A stretch of 64,000 nt of DNA. It comes from Bradyrhizobium guangzhouense. Lineage in GTDB: Bacteria; Pseudomonadota; Alphaproteobacteria; Rhizobiales; Xanthobacteraceae. Both the position numbers and the translations under genes were made by a program. The number at the start of each line of letters is the position of its first letter. The stretch's first letter is position 1. Location: positions 806,001 through 870,000 of the forward strand of contig NZ_CP030054.1 of NCBI RefSeq assembly GCF_004114955.1. The letters run 5' to 3'. The notes beneath the pieces are model-generated. The model searched no databases. It saw only the letters and a list, made by a program, of their open reading frames with translations, and was not told the origin of the DNA. Shown one piece after another: positions 20,129 through 29,152 of the stretch.

Positions 20129-20575
20129 ATGGAATTCCAGGTAGGACGGCATGATCTCAGTCGGCATGGCCTCAATGAGGTCGATGTCGCGACCGTCGAT
20201 CATTTTCTTAAACATGCCGACCAAGCCGGTGCTGTCGCCGTGCTGCTATCGGCGGGTAATCCCAACCGTTTTCCGGAGGCCATTGATGTCGCCGTAGTGC
20301 TGCCTGAGCTGGTTACGGCGTTCGGAGGCCGCCTGCGCGCCGCGATCATTGCACCCCATGCCGAAGAGGCGCTTGGCGAACGTTTCGGGGTGCGAGTGCA
20401 GCCGACCCTTATCTTCGTGGCCAAGGGCGAGACGCTGGGGCTGATCGCCAAGATCCAGGATTGGTCAGTCTATGTCGACCGCATCACTAAGCTGATCGAC
20501 CGCCCGCGCGGGCAAAGCGCAGCCATTGCCGTTACCATTGTTCCCCAGCATCGCGCAAAAGGTGTCGAGCTATGA
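20129..20575 (+). CDS. hupG: Hydrogenase maturation protein HupG (HyaE-like)
   Basis: A 148-residue thioredoxin-fold protein of the HyaE/HupG family, believed to help assemble the HupS subunit before twin-arginine export. Visible are the thioredoxin-like core ([27 protein letters not shown]) and [19 protein letters not shown], the cis-proline region. The usual CxxC is absent, as in HyaE. GGGAGG lies 5 bases before the ATG at 20129. The stop overlaps hupH (ATGA). Confidence 0.9.
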   Translation: MEFQVGRHDLSRHGLNEVDVATVDHFLKHADQAGAVAVLLSAGNPNRFPEAIDVAVVLPELVTAFGGRLRAAIIAPHAEEALGERFGVRVQPTLIFVAKGETLGLIAKIQDWSVYVDRITKLIDRPRGQSAAIAVTIVPQHRAKGVEL

Positions 20576-21435
20576 AGGTCGGATTCTGGGATGCGCCGGA
20601 AGGCGCCGAGCAACCCGTCAGCGTGTTCCCTATCGGAGAAGAGAGTCTCAATGCCTCAAGTGGCAGCCTGACGGCGGCCGGCGCACTCGCAAGACTCGCA
20701 ACATTAGACAGTGTCGAGCTCGCTAAGAACTGCCCCAAAGCCGTCACGCTGCTCTCCAACATCGCGGAGGCCATTGCAGGTCAAAGGGCGGACGCACCCT
20801 CGCAACTGTTCCGGCTCGGCAATCTCAACGATCTCGAAAGCAAGCTCGTCGCCGATGTTCTCGGCGAGGGGGAGGTCGGCGGCGTCGTAGCGCTGCCGGA
20901 CGGATCGCTGGCGCAGATTCAAGAATCGGTGCTCGCAGGGATCTGGCGTGTCAGGATCGAAACTGACGCGGCTTCCGAATATATTGAAGTAGGCGCTGTT
21001 CCCGAGATCGTCAGACGCGCAGCAGCCGATCTGACAGCCGCCGATTTCGAAATCGGACAGGCCCCTGAAGGCGCCATGAACGTCCTACCGGTGCTCGCCG
21101 AGATCCGCGAGCGGGCGCTAGCCTGGCGTCCTGGCATCCGCTCGCAGATCATCAATTTCACTCTGTTGCCGATGAGCCCGGTGGATATGAGCTTTTTGCA
21201 GGAGACTATTCGGAACGGGCCGATCCAGCTTGTCTCGCGCGGCTATGGCACCTGTCGGGTGCTGTCGACTGGCATTCGCAATGTCTGGTCGGTGCAGTTT
21301 TTCAACGCCATGGACACCATCATCCTCGACACGCTGGAAGTTGGCGGGGTACCCACGGTTGCGCTTGCTGCAGACGAAGATTTCGAGGATTCCGCCGAAC
21401 GGCTCCAAGAAATCATTGAGGCATATTTCAAATGA
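20572..21435 (+). CDS. hupH: Hydrogenase maturation protein HupH (HyaF-like)
   Basis: 287-residue HyaF/HupH family protein needed for small-subunit maturation. The C-terminal half carries the typical [36 protein letters not shown] block and the motif [12 protein letters not shown]. Overlaps both neighbours (hupG and hupI) by four bases. Cytoplasmic; no signal or membrane segment. Confidence 0.93.
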   Translation: MKVGFWDAPEGAEQPVSVFPIGEESLNASSGSLTAAGALARLATLDSVELAKNCPKAVTLLSNIAEAIAGQRADAPSQLFRLGNLNDLESKLVADVLGEGEVGGVVALPDGSLAQIQESVLAGIWRVRIETDAASEYIEVGAVPEIVRRAAADLTAADFEIGQAPEGAMNVLPVLAEIRERALAWRPGIRSQIINFTLLPMSPVDMSFLQETIRNGPIQLVSRGYGTCRVLSTGIRNVWSVQFFNAMDTIILDTLEVGGVPTVALAADEDFEDSAERLQEIIEAYFK

Positions 21436-21641
21436 GCGCCTTTGAGAACTTTGGCGTGCGCCAAGACGTCACTGAGGCTGCGCGGCTTGAATGCGGCATC
21501 TGTTGGACCGTCTATGATCCGGCCGATGGTGATGCGGTGGCGCAGATCGCACCCGGCACACCGTTCTCACTTCTGCCGGAGGAGTGGCGATGCCCCAACT
21601 GCGACGCCCCGAAATCGAAGTTCATGGCGATCGAAACATGA
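21432..21641 (+). CDS. hupI: Hydrogenase-associated rubredoxin
   Basis: A 69-residue rubredoxin. Two knuckles, [10 protein letters not shown] and [11 protein letters not shown], hold a single iron. Length and spacing are normal for the family. HupI-type rubredoxins are linked to oxygen-tolerant assembly of the small-subunit clusters. The start overlaps hupH, and the stop overlaps hupJ by ATGA. Confidence 0.96.
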   Translation: MSAFENFGVRQDVTEAARLECGICWTVYDPADGDAVAQIAPGTPFSLLPEEWRCPNCDAPKSKFMAIET

Positions 21642-22147
21642 CTGCCAGCGCGCCAAGCTCTCCCAGCGACGCCGACGCGGTGACATGGGGCGAGCTATTG
21701 GCAGGAATGTATCGCCAGATCGGCGAGCGCGCGATGCGCGATTTGCCAATCTACAACGAGGCCCTCGATGTTGAGGCCATTGGTTTCCGTCGCTTCGAGG
21801 GAACGTTTGTCGGCATCATGGTCACTCCTTGGTTCATGAACGTGGTGATGCCGGCGAGCGCCGCTGGGGATAGGTCGGGCGCGACCGTGCGTATTCGCTT
21901 TCCAGCCGGTGATATCGAATTTACCCTCAGCGAGGTGCAAATGGGCCGCATCGCTAGCTGCTCGCTGTTCTCGCCAATGTTCCAATTTGCGGACATGGCA
22001 TCGGCGCGAGCAACGGCTGACGCCGCTCTTGCCGAGCTGATGCTGCCGGCCGACAGCGAGGAGGCGGTCCGCCGGCGCGAACCACCGACGACCCCGATTG
22101 ATCGTCGGAGCTTCCTGCGCGGTACCTTGACGGAGCGGCCGGGATGA
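21638..22147 (+). CDS. hupJ: Hydrogenase assembly chaperone HupJ (HybE family)
   Basis: 169-residue protein of the HybE/HupJ family, a chaperone of the hydrogenase subunits. Family residues are seen in MRDLPIYNEALDVEAIGFR and the later TPWFMNVVMPA, FPAGDIEFTL and SCSLFSPMFQFADMASAR. The C-terminal RRSFLRGTL resembles a twin-arginine motif, which is also found in some HybE-type proteins, but here it is at the wrong end to act as a signal. Start at 21638 overlapping hupI. Confidence 0.92.
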   Translation: MTASAPSSPSDADAVTWGELLAGMYRQIGERAMRDLPIYNEALDVEAIGFRRFEGTFVGIMVTPWFMNVVMPASAAGDRSGATVRIRFPAGDIEFTLSEVQMGRIASCSLFSPMFQFADMASARATADAALAELMLPADSEEAVRRREPPTTPIDRRSFLRGTLTERPG

Positions 22148-23235
22148 GTCGCCCCTTTCGAAACGAAATTGACATAATGGTGTGGCTCACTGGTACCACA
22201 ATTTCGGACGTTGCTATCCGGCCACGGAGCCGGCCTCCCCTGACGAGGCTGTTTGCCGGAAAGCCGGCAAGCGCGCTCATCCCTGTGCTGCCGCGCCTGT
22301 TCTCCTTATGCTCGGTCGCCCACCAAGTGGCCTTCCTTTCAGCAATCGAGGCGGCGCAGGGGCTGGAGACGATCAAGCCGATAGCGATGCATCGTCTCAC
22401 GGCCGTTGTCGCCGAGCGCTTAACTGAATTGATACGCGGCCTGTTCGTCGCAGGCCTCGAACTCGATCAGGAGAGCGCACCCGCAGTGCGAAGCATGATA
22501 CAGGCGAGCACCACTCTCAGTGGTGCGGTTGAAACCGTGCCAGATACCGTGCGCCGCGATGTCATTGCACACGTCAAGGCTGCGCTCCGCGCGCTCGGAG
22601 TTTCGGGTGAACACCAGCCTCCGGCGCCAGGCAGCGTACTTTCCACCTATCTGACGCGCTGCGATCGTGAGGTGATGTCATTGCCGGCGGCCGACCAATT
22701 CTTTCTGACCCCCGCTGACGATCTTGAGATCGTGACGCGCCTCATGGCTGAAGGGACGGCTTATTCCGAAGCGCCGGAACTCTGCGGGAAGGTTCCGGAA
22801 ACGGGCGTCTGGGCGCGGCGGGCGCAGCGCGAACAGATTTTGTCCTTAAGTGCTAGCGGCGCCGCGCGCGTGAGAGCGCGCATCGACGAGATCGCCCGGC
22901 TCACCTGTTGGCTGGACGCCAGGCGGGACGCTCCCGATAATGGCGTCGTTGCGAGCTATCGGCTCGGCGAGCGCCGGGGCGCAGCGGCAGTGGAATGCGC
23001 CCGAGGCCGGCTCCATCACGCGGTTAAGCTCGATGAGGAAGGACGTATCGTCGGCTTCGAATATATCGCTCCGACCGAGTGGAATTTTCACGAACGCGGA
23101 CCGCTGGTGCGAAGCCTCAAGGGCGCGCTCCTCTCCGCCGGCCGGCAGGGCCAAGACGCGGTGCGGACACTTGTCGGGGCGTTCGACCCCTGCGTCGGAT
23201 TCAGCGTCAGCTTCCGCGAGGCCAGCCATGCATGA
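22144..23235 (+). CDS. hupK: Hydrogenase maturation protein HupK (degenerate large-subunit-like)
   Basis: A 363-residue scaffold-like protein related to HupL. The conserved ends survive: YIAPTEWNFHERGPLVRSLKG corresponds to the large-subunit region before the second metal motif, and the motif itself is reduced to FDPCVGFSVSF with one cysteine. The first CxxC is lost (SLCSVAHQVAFLSAIEAAQG). It is thought to hold the Fe(CN)2CO unit on its way to HupL. Overlaps hupJ by ATGA and runs 8 bases into hypA. Confidence 0.93.
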   Translation: MSRPFRNEIDIMVWLTGTTISDVAIRPRSRPPLTRLFAGKPASALIPVLPRLFSLCSVAHQVAFLSAIEAAQGLETIKPIAMHRLTAVVAERLTELIRGLFVAGLELDQESAPAVRSMIQASTTLSGAVETVPDTVRRDVIAHVKAALRALGVSGEHQPPAPGSVLSTYLTRCDREVMSLPAADQFFLTPADDLEIVTRLMAEGTAYSEAPELCGKVPETGVWARRAQREQILSLSASGAARVRARIDEIARLTCWLDARRDAPDNGVVASYRLGERRGAAAVECARGRLHHAVKLDEEGRIVGFEYIAPTEWNFHERGPLVRSLKGALLSAGRQGQDAVRTLVGAFDPCVGFSVSFREASHA

Positions 23236-23569
23236 GATGGCCTTGTGCGAGGGCATCATCGGGATCGTCGAGGAAGAGGCGCGCAAGCGCTCGTTCTTGC
23301 GAGTGAAGGCGGTGTGTTTAGAGATCGGTGCGCTCAGCCATGTCGCGCCGGACGCAATGCAATTCTGCTTCGAGGCCGTCGCGGCGCGGACCATCGCGCA
23401 AGGCGCAAGACTCGAGATCATCGCGACGCCGGGCACGGCCTGGTGCATGGCCTGCTCGCAAAACGTCGAGATCAAGCAGCGCTACGAGCCGTGTCCATCC
23501 TGCGGCAGCTATCAATTGCAGGTCACCGGCGGCGAAGAGATGCGTGTGAAGGAACTGGAGGTCGACTGA
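23228..23569 (+). CDS. hypA: Nickel insertion metallochaperone HypA
   Basis: 113-residue nickel chaperone. The N-terminal [10 protein letters not shown] supplies the nickel ligand H2. The zinc site has two CxxC pairs, CMAC and CPSC. It works with HypB to load nickel into HupL and HupV precursors. The start at 23228 lies inside the hupK end; the stop overlaps the hypB ATG (TGATG). Confidence 0.96.
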   Translation: MHEMALCEGIIGIVEEEARKRSFLRVKAVCLEIGALSHVAPDAMQFCFEAVAARTIAQGARLEIIATPGTAWCMACSQNVEIKQRYEPCPSCGSYQLQVTGGEEMRVKELEVD

Positions 23570-24474
23570 TGTGTACGGTCTGCGGCTGCAGCGACGGCAA
23601 AGCGTCCAACGAACATACGCATGATCATAATCAGGATCACGAGCACGCTCATGGAGGTCATCATCACCACCATGGCCCCGGTCACCATCACCACCACCAT
23701 CACGACGGAAGCCACGATCATGGGCCTGGCGATACGGGCCTGCTCGACTGCAGTGCAGACGCCGCCGGCCAACAGATCGCGGGCATGAGCAGCGATCGCA
23801 TCATCCAGATCGAACGCGATATTCTCGGCAAGAACGACAGACTCGCCGCCGACAACCGCGCTCGCTTCCGTGCCGACGGCGTGCTCGCCTTCAACTTGGT
23901 TTCGAGCCCCGGAGCCGGCAAAACCTCGCTGCTAGTCCGCACCGTCAGTGAGCTGAAGGACAGTTTCCCGATCGGCGTGATCGAGGGTGACCAGCAAACC
24001 TCCAACGATGCCGAGCGCATCCGCGCAACCGGCGTGCCGGCGATCCAGGTCAACACCGGAAAGGGCTGCCATCTCGACGCGGCCATGGTCGGTGAAGCCT
24101 ATGACCGGCTGCCCTGGCTGAACGGTGGGGTCGTGTTCATCGAGAATGTCGGTAATCTCGTCTGTCCGGCGGCATTCGACCTCGGTGAAGCCTGCAAGAT
24201 CGTGGTGTTCTCGACCACCGAAGGCGAGGACAAGCCGCTGAAATATCCGGACATGTTCGCTGCCTCCGCGCTTATGCTGATCAACAAGATCGATCTTGCG
24301 CCCGTGCTCGATTTCGACCTCGCCAGGACCATCGAATATGCGCGGCGGGTCAATCCCAGGATCGAGGTGCTGACGGTGTCGGCGCGCACCGGCGAAGGCT
24401 TCCTGGCCTTCTATGCCTGGCTCCGCAAGCGGGCTTCGAAGGCGAAGCCGGCCGAGATGACGGCAGCGGAGTGA
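23569..24474 (+). CDS. hypB: Nickel-binding GTPase HypB with His-rich region
   Basis: 301-residue GTPase for nickel delivery and storage. The N-terminal CTVCGC (residues 2-7) is the high-affinity nickel site. A histidine-rich stretch at residues 16-51 has 20 histidines, including runs of five and seven. The GTPase domain has P-loop SSPGAGKTS (112-120), [10 protein letters not shown] (switch), ENVGNLVCP and NKID. The His tail is like the nickel-storage HypB described in Bradyrhizobium. It starts on the last base of the hypA stop. Confidence 0.97.
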   Translation: MCTVCGCSDGKASNEHTHDHNQDHEHAHGGHHHHHGPGHHHHHHHDGSHDHGPGDTGLLDCSADAAGQQIAGMSSDRIIQIERDILGKNDRLAADNRARFRADGVLAFNLVSSPGAGKTSLLVRTVSELKDSFPIGVIEGDQQTSNDAERIRATGVPAIQVNTGKGCHLDAAMVGEAYDRLPWLNGGVVFIENVGNLVCPAAFDLGEACKIVVFSTTEGEDKPLKYPDMFAASALMLINKIDLAPVLDFDLARTIEYARRVNPRIEVLTVSARTGEGFLAFYAWLRKRASKAKPAEMTAAE

Positions 24475-24476
24475 GG

Positions 24477-26732
24477 ATGAGCGACAAGGCCACAGCGCGG
24501 GACGGACAGCGGCTGCGCCTGCATGTGCGTGGCGCCGTGCAGGGCGTCGGCTTTCGTCCCTACGTCTATGGTCTCGCCACCCGCTATCGCCTCGGCGGCT
24601 TCGTCGCCAACGATCCGAACGGCGTTCTTATCGAAGTCGAAGGCGAGCGGGCGTCCGATTTCGTCGCCGCGCTGCCACTGGAAAAGCCGCCGCTTGCCAG
24701 GATCGACGAGATCTCGGTTCAGCCGATCGGCGCCGCCGCCACCGAGGAGTTCTCGATTCGCACCAGCGAGCAGGGTAGGGTGTCGACGCGCATCGTCGCG
24801 GACGCCGCGACTTGCCGGGAATGCCTGAGCGAGCTGTTCGATCCGGCAAGCCGATTCCACCGCTATCCCTTCATCAACTGCACGCATTGCGGTCCGCGCT
24901 ACACCATCGCCGAGCGGCTGCCCTATGATCGTCCGGCCACCGCAATGAAGCGCTTTGCGATGTGCGCAGCCTGTGCCGCTGATTATGCTGACCCCGGCAG
25001 TCGCCGCTTCCATACCGAGGCGATTGCGTGCCCGCGATGCGGGCCGCGGCTCAGCCATGGCATCGCCGAGATCGCCGCCGCCGTCGCGGGCGGCAAGATT
25101 GTCGCGATCAAGGGCCTCGGCGGTTATCAGCTCATCTGCGATGCTCACAATGATGCGGCCGTGCGGCAACTGCGCCTGCGCAAGCAGCGCGATCAGAAGC
25201 CCTTCGCCGTCATGGTCGGTACGCTGGAGGCAGTCGCCGAGTTCGCCGAGGCCGACGCTGTCGAACTTGCGCTGCTCGAGTCACGGCCGCGGCCGATCGT
25301 GTTGCTGACGTCGCGCGGGCGCCTTGTGCAGTCAATCGCGCCGGAGCTGGCGCGCATCGGCATCATGCTGCCGGTCGCACCGCTTCACCACCTGATTTTC
25401 GATGCGCTGAATGCGGCGCATGCGCCGGTCGGCGAGAGCTGGGCGATTGTCGCGACCAGCGCCAATCTCAGCGGCGAGCCGCTGCTGATCGATAATCGCG
25501 AAGCGGAGCAACGACTTGCCGGCATCGCCGATCTCATCGTCACGCATGACCGCGACATCGTCACCCGCGCCGATGATTCCTTGGCTGCGGTGGTCGCCGG
25601 ACGGCCCCAGTTCATTCGGCGTGCGCGAGGCTATGTCCCGGAGCCTGTCCGGCTTGCGCGCTCGGTGGCGCCCCTGCTTGCCGTCGGCGGAGCGCTGAAG
25701 TCGACGGTGGCGGTGACGCGCGGCAACGAGGCCTTTGTCTCCCAGCACATCGGCGACCTCGACACCGCAGAAGGCATCCGATTCTTCGAGGAAACTGTGG
25801 ACCATCTGCTGTCTACCCTCGACGTCGAGCCTGTCGCCCTGATCCACGACTTGCATCCGAACATGGCATCGACCCGTTTCGCCGAGGCACGCGGGACCAG
25901 GCTGATCGCGGTCCAGCACCATCACGCCCATGCGGCCTCGGTGATGGCGGAGCATGGCATCGCAGGTCCGGTGCTTGCCTTAGTGCTTGACGGGTTCGGC
26001 TACGGCAGCGACGGCGGCAATTGGGGGGGCGAACTGCTTGCCTGTGAAGGCGCGCGGTTCCGGCGGCTCGGGCATCTGGCGCCGCTGAAGATGCCGGGCG
26101 GCGATCGGGTCGCGCGCGAGCCGTGGCGGATGGCCGCCAGCGTGCTGCACGCGCTTCGGCGCGGCGATGCGATTGCGTCTCGCTTTGCGGCACAGCCGCA
26201 GGCCGCGCGCCTATCGGCTCTGCTCGAACAACCCGGTATGCCCACGACGACCAGCGCCGGCCGGCTGTTCGATGCGGCCGCAGGGCTGCTCGGGGTCTGC
26301 ACCGTACAAACCTACGAAGGCGAGGCTGCCATGAAGCTAGAGGCGCGGGTCCGCGAGCCGCGCGTTGTGTCCGGCGGCTGGGTGATCGAGAATGGCGTGC
26401 TGTCGCTGCTCCCATTGCTCGACCGTCTGGTGGTCGATGCGCCGGATCCCACCGACGGGGCCGGGCTGTTTCACGGCACCTTCGCTGCCGCTTGCGTCGA
26501 TTGGATCTCCCAAGCGGCTCGTGAGACCGGACTTGAGACCGTCGCCTTGAGCGGCGGCTGCTTCCTGAACGCCCGCCTCAGCACCGGGATTTCGCGCGGT
26601 TGCATCGCTGCCGGGCTCACCCCGCTCTTGCCGCGCCAACTGCCGCCGAATGATGGCGGCCTAAGCCTGGGTCAGGCCTGGATCGCGGGGCTGCAACTTC
26701 TCGAACACCAAGGCTTAGAAGGAACCGCCTGA
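24477..26732 (+). CDS. hypF: Carbamoyltransferase HypF
   Basis: 751-residue enzyme that makes the cyanide ligand precursor from carbamoyl phosphate and passes it to HypE. Domains in order: acylphosphatase-like (RGAVQGVGFRPYVYGLA), two zinc fingers (CRECLSELFD..., CTHCGPRYT, CAACAADYAD, CPRCGP), a YrdC-like domain (GLGGYQLICDAHNDAAV), and a Kae1-like carbamoyltransferase domain (QHHHAHAASVMAEHG, LDGFGYGSDGGNWGGE, SGGCFLNARL). The ATG at 24477 has GGAG upstream; a GTG at 24471 is in frame. The stop overlaps hypC (TGATG). Confidence 0.96.
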   Translation: MSDKATARDGQRLRLHVRGAVQGVGFRPYVYGLATRYRLGGFVANDPNGVLIEVEGERASDFVAALPLEKPPLARIDEISVQPIGAAATEEFSIRTSEQGRVSTRIVADAATCRECLSELFDPASRFHRYPFINCTHCGPRYTIAERLPYDRPATAMKRFAMCAACAADYADPGSRRFHTEAIACPRCGPRLSHGIAEIAAAVAGGKIVAIKGLGGYQLICDAHNDAAVRQLRLRKQRDQKPFAVMVGTLEAVAEFAEADAVELALLESRPRPIVLLTSRGRLVQSIAPELARIGIMLPVAPLHHLIFDALNAAHAPVGESWAIVATSANLSGEPLLIDNREAEQRLAGIADLIVTHDRDIVTRADDSLAAVVAGRPQFIRRARGYVPEPVRLARSVAPLLAVGGALKSTVAVTRGNEAFVSQHIGDLDTAEGIRFFEETVDHLLSTLDVEPVALIHDLHPNMASTRFAEARGTRLIAVQHHHAHAASVMAEHGIAGPVLALVLDGFGYGSDGGNWGGELLACEGARFRRLGHLAPLKMPGGDRVAREPWRMAASVLHALRRGDAIASRFAAQPQAARLSALLEQPGMPTTTSAGRLFDAAAGLLGVCTVQTYEGEAAMKLEARVREPRVVSGGWVIENGVLSLLPLLDRLVVDAPDPTDGAGLFHGTFAAACVDWISQAARETGLETVALSGGCFLNARLSTGISRGCIAAGLTPLLPRQLPPNDGGLSLGQAWIAGLQLLEHQGLEGTA

Positions 26733-26968
26733 TGTGTCTTGCCATACCCGCCGAGGTGACAAAGCTCCTGCCTGACGACATGGCCATTGTGTCCATCGAC
26801 GGCGTCAGCAAGGAGATCTCCGTCGCGCTCATCGAGGATCTCGCCATCGGCGACTACGTGATCATCCATGTCGGCTACGCGCTTACCAAAATCGATCCGG
26901 AAGAGGCGCAACGGACGCTGGAATTGCTGCACGAGCTTAGCGCCGAGGCCCTGGGAGCCATGCCATGA
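26732..26968 (+). CDS. hypC: Hydrogenase chaperone HypC
   Basis: 78-residue chaperone that works with HypD to build and deliver Fe(CN)2CO. N-terminal MCLAIPAEV contains the essential C2. It overlaps hypF and hypD (CCATGA). It is shorter than its paralogue HupF at 19579. Confidence 0.96.
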   Translation: MCLAIPAEVTKLLPDDMAIVSIDGVSKEISVALIEDLAIGDYVIIHVGYALTKIDPEEAQRTLELLHELSAEALGAMP

Positions 26969-28107
26969 AGTATGCCGACGAGTTCCGCGACAAGGAGATC
27001 GCGCTCGGGCTTGCGAACGCGATCCAGTCCGAAGCAGATCCGCAGCGCCCCTATCGCTTCATGGAATTCTGCGGCGGCCACACGCATGCGATCTCGCGTT
27101 ATGGCCTGGAGGACATGCTGCCTAAAAACGTGCGGATGATCCACGGTCCGGGTTGCCCGGTTTGCGTACTGCCGGCGGGGCGCATCGACATGGCGATCCG
27201 ACTGGCCGAACGGCCCGAAATCATCTTCTGCGTCTATGGCGATCTGATGCGCGTGCCGGGCTCGCAAGGCGCCTCGTTGCTGAAGGCAAAGGCGAAAGGC
27301 GCCGACATCCGCATGGTCTATTCCACCATCGATGCGCTCAGGATCGCCGAGGAGAATCCGCAGCGCCAGATCGTATTCTTCGCCATCGGCTTCGAAACGA
27401 CGACGCCGCCCACTGCGGTCATGATCCGTTTGGCCGAAAAGAAGCAGCTCGCCAATTTCAGCGTCTTCTGCAACCACGTGCTGACGCCGCCGGCGATGCA
27501 GAACATCTTGGAGAGCCCGGATATTCGCAACATCGGCCGGGTCGAGATCGACGGCTTTGTCGGACCTGCGCATGTCTCGACTATTATCGGGACGGCTCCT
27601 TACGAGTTCTTCGCGGAAGAATTCGGCAAGCCGGTCGTGATCTCGGGCTTCGAGCCTCTCGACATGATGCAGGCGATCCTGATGCTGGTGCGGCAGGTCA
27701 ATGAGAACCGGCACGAGGTCGAGAACCAGTACAGCCGCGCTGTAAAGCGTGACGGCAATCTGCGCGCCAAGGAGGAGGTCTCCGACATTTTCGAGCTGCG
27801 CGACCAGTTCGAATGGCGCGGGCTCGGGCAGGTACCCTATAGCGGCCTGAAGCTGAAGCGCGCTTTCGCGAAATACGATGCCGAAGCGCGCTTCGACATG
27901 AAGGAGCTCCGCGTTGCCGACAATCCGGCCTGTGAATGCGGCGCCATCCTGCGCGGCGTGAAGAAACCGGTCGATTGCAAGCTGTTCGGCACGGTCTGCA
28001 CGCCGGAAACGCCGATAGGGTCTTGCATGGTCTCGTCCGAGGGCGCCTGCGCTGCGCACTGGACCTATGGCCGCTTCCGCGACCATCAGCAGAGGCGGGC
28101 ATCATGA
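26965..28107 (+). CDS. hypD: Fe(CN)2CO assembly scaffold HypD
   Basis: 380-residue FeS protein on which the Fe(CN)2CO unit is assembled. The family motifs are FCGGHTHAISRYG, HGPGCPVCVLP, FAIGFETTTPPTA and FCNHVLTPPAM. The C-terminal [4Fe-4S] region is CECGAILRGVKKPVDCKLFG with later CTPETPIGSC and EGACAAHW. Overlaps hypC and hypE by four bases each. Confidence 0.97.
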   Translation: MKYADEFRDKEIALGLANAIQSEADPQRPYRFMEFCGGHTHAISRYGLEDMLPKNVRMIHGPGCPVCVLPAGRIDMAIRLAERPEIIFCVYGDLMRVPGSQGASLLKAKAKGADIRMVYSTIDALRIAEENPQRQIVFFAIGFETTTPPTAVMIRLAEKKQLANFSVFCNHVLTPPAMQNILESPDIRNIGRVEIDGFVGPAHVSTIIGTAPYEFFAEEFGKPVVISGFEPLDMMQAILMLVRQVNENRHEVENQYSRAVKRDGNLRAKEEVSDIFELRDQFEWRGLGQVPYSGLKLKRAFAKYDAEARFDMKELRVADNPACECGAILRGVKKPVDCKLFGTVCTPETPIGSCMVSSEGACAAHWTYGRFRDHQQRRAS

Positions 28108-29144
28108 AGGCCCATCAACGCAAGCTCGACATCAAGAACGGCTGCGTAGACCTGTCCCACGGCTCTGGCGGCCGCGCGATGGCACAGCTGATCTCGGGTC
28201 TTTTCCACTCGGCCTTCGGCAACGAATGGCTGGCGCGCGGCAATGACCAGTCGGCCTTCGATGTCGCAGCCGGACGCATGGTCATGACGACCGACGGTTA
28301 CGTGGTCTCGCCGCTATTCTTCCCGGGCGGCAATATCGGCTCGCTCGCCGTGCACGGCACGGTCAACGACATCGCCATGGCCGGCGCGCGGCCGCTCTAC
28401 CTCTCGGCGAGCTTCATCATCGAGGAGGGCTTTCGCTTCTCCGACCTGAAGATGATCGCGGAATCTATGGGCGAGGCGGCGCGCGCGGCCGGCGTCCATA
28501 TCATCACGGGCGATACCAAGGTGGTCGAGCGCGGCAAGGCCGACGGCCTCTTCATCTCGACCGCCGGCGTCGGCGTCGTACCCGATGGCCTCGATCTATC
28601 CGCCGAGAAGGCTCGCGTCGGCGATCGCGTCCTGATCTCCGGCACGCTCGGGGACCACGGCGTCGCTATCATGTCGAAGCGGCAGAACCTCGCCTTCGAG
28701 ACCGAGATCGTCTCGGACTCAGCCTCGCTGCATGATCTCGTGGCAAAGATGGTCACCGCAGGCGGAGAGGGCATCCGCCTGATGCGCGATCCGACCCGCG
28801 GCGGGCTAGCCGCCGCGCTCAACGAGATCGCCCAGCAGTCTGGCCTCGGCTTCCGTGTGCAGGAGGAGGCGATCCCAGTGAAGCCGGGCGTGGCCGCGGC
28901 CTGCGAACTGCTGGGCCTCGACCCGCTCTATGTGGCCAACGAAGGCAAGCTGGTTGCAATTGTGGCCCCGGAGGCGGCCGCTGCCGTGCTCGCGACGATG
29001 CGCGCGCATCCGCTCGGCTGTGATGCGGCCGACATCGGCGAGGCCGTGGCCGACGATCACCATTTCGTGCAGATGGCGACGAGCTTTGGCGGTGGCCGGA
29101 TCGTCGACTGGCTGTCGGGCGAACAACTGCCGAGGATCTGCTGA
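28104..29144 (+). CDS. hypE: Thiocarbamate dehydratase HypE
   Basis: 346-residue PurM-like enzyme that turns the carbamoyl group on its C-terminal cysteine into thiocyanate with ATP, giving CN to HypCD. The protein ends PRIC, with the acceptor cysteine as the last residue. ATP-binding motifs are LSHGSGGRAM, VMTTDGYVVSPLFFPGG and RDPTRGGLAAALNEI. Start at 28104 overlapping hypD. Confidence 0.97.
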   Translation: MKAHQRKLDIKNGCVDLSHGSGGRAMAQLISGLFHSAFGNEWLARGNDQSAFDVAAGRMVMTTDGYVVSPLFFPGGNIGSLAVHGTVNDIAMAGARPLYLSASFIIEEGFRFSDLKMIAESMGEAARAAGVHIITGDTKVVERGKADGLFISTAGVGVVPDGLDLSAEKARVGDRVLISGTLGDHGVAIMSKRQNLAFETEIVSDSASLHDLVAKMVTAGGEGIRLMRDPTRGGLAAALNEIAQQSGLGFRVQEEAIPVKPGVAAACELLGLDPLYVANEGKLVAIVAPEAAAAVLATMRAHPLGCDAADIGEAVADDHHFVQMATSFGGGRIVDWLSGEQLPRIC

Positions 29145-29152
29145 GGCCGGTC

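Noticed and set aside
23640..23720. Short repeat array (CATCAC repeats)
   Set aside because: These are histidine codons of hypB, not a tandem or CRISPR repeat.
26875..28086. 403-codon minus-strand open frame opposite hypD
   Set aside because: hypD has all its cysteine motifs and overlaps its neighbours; the antisense frame is a by-product of codon bias.
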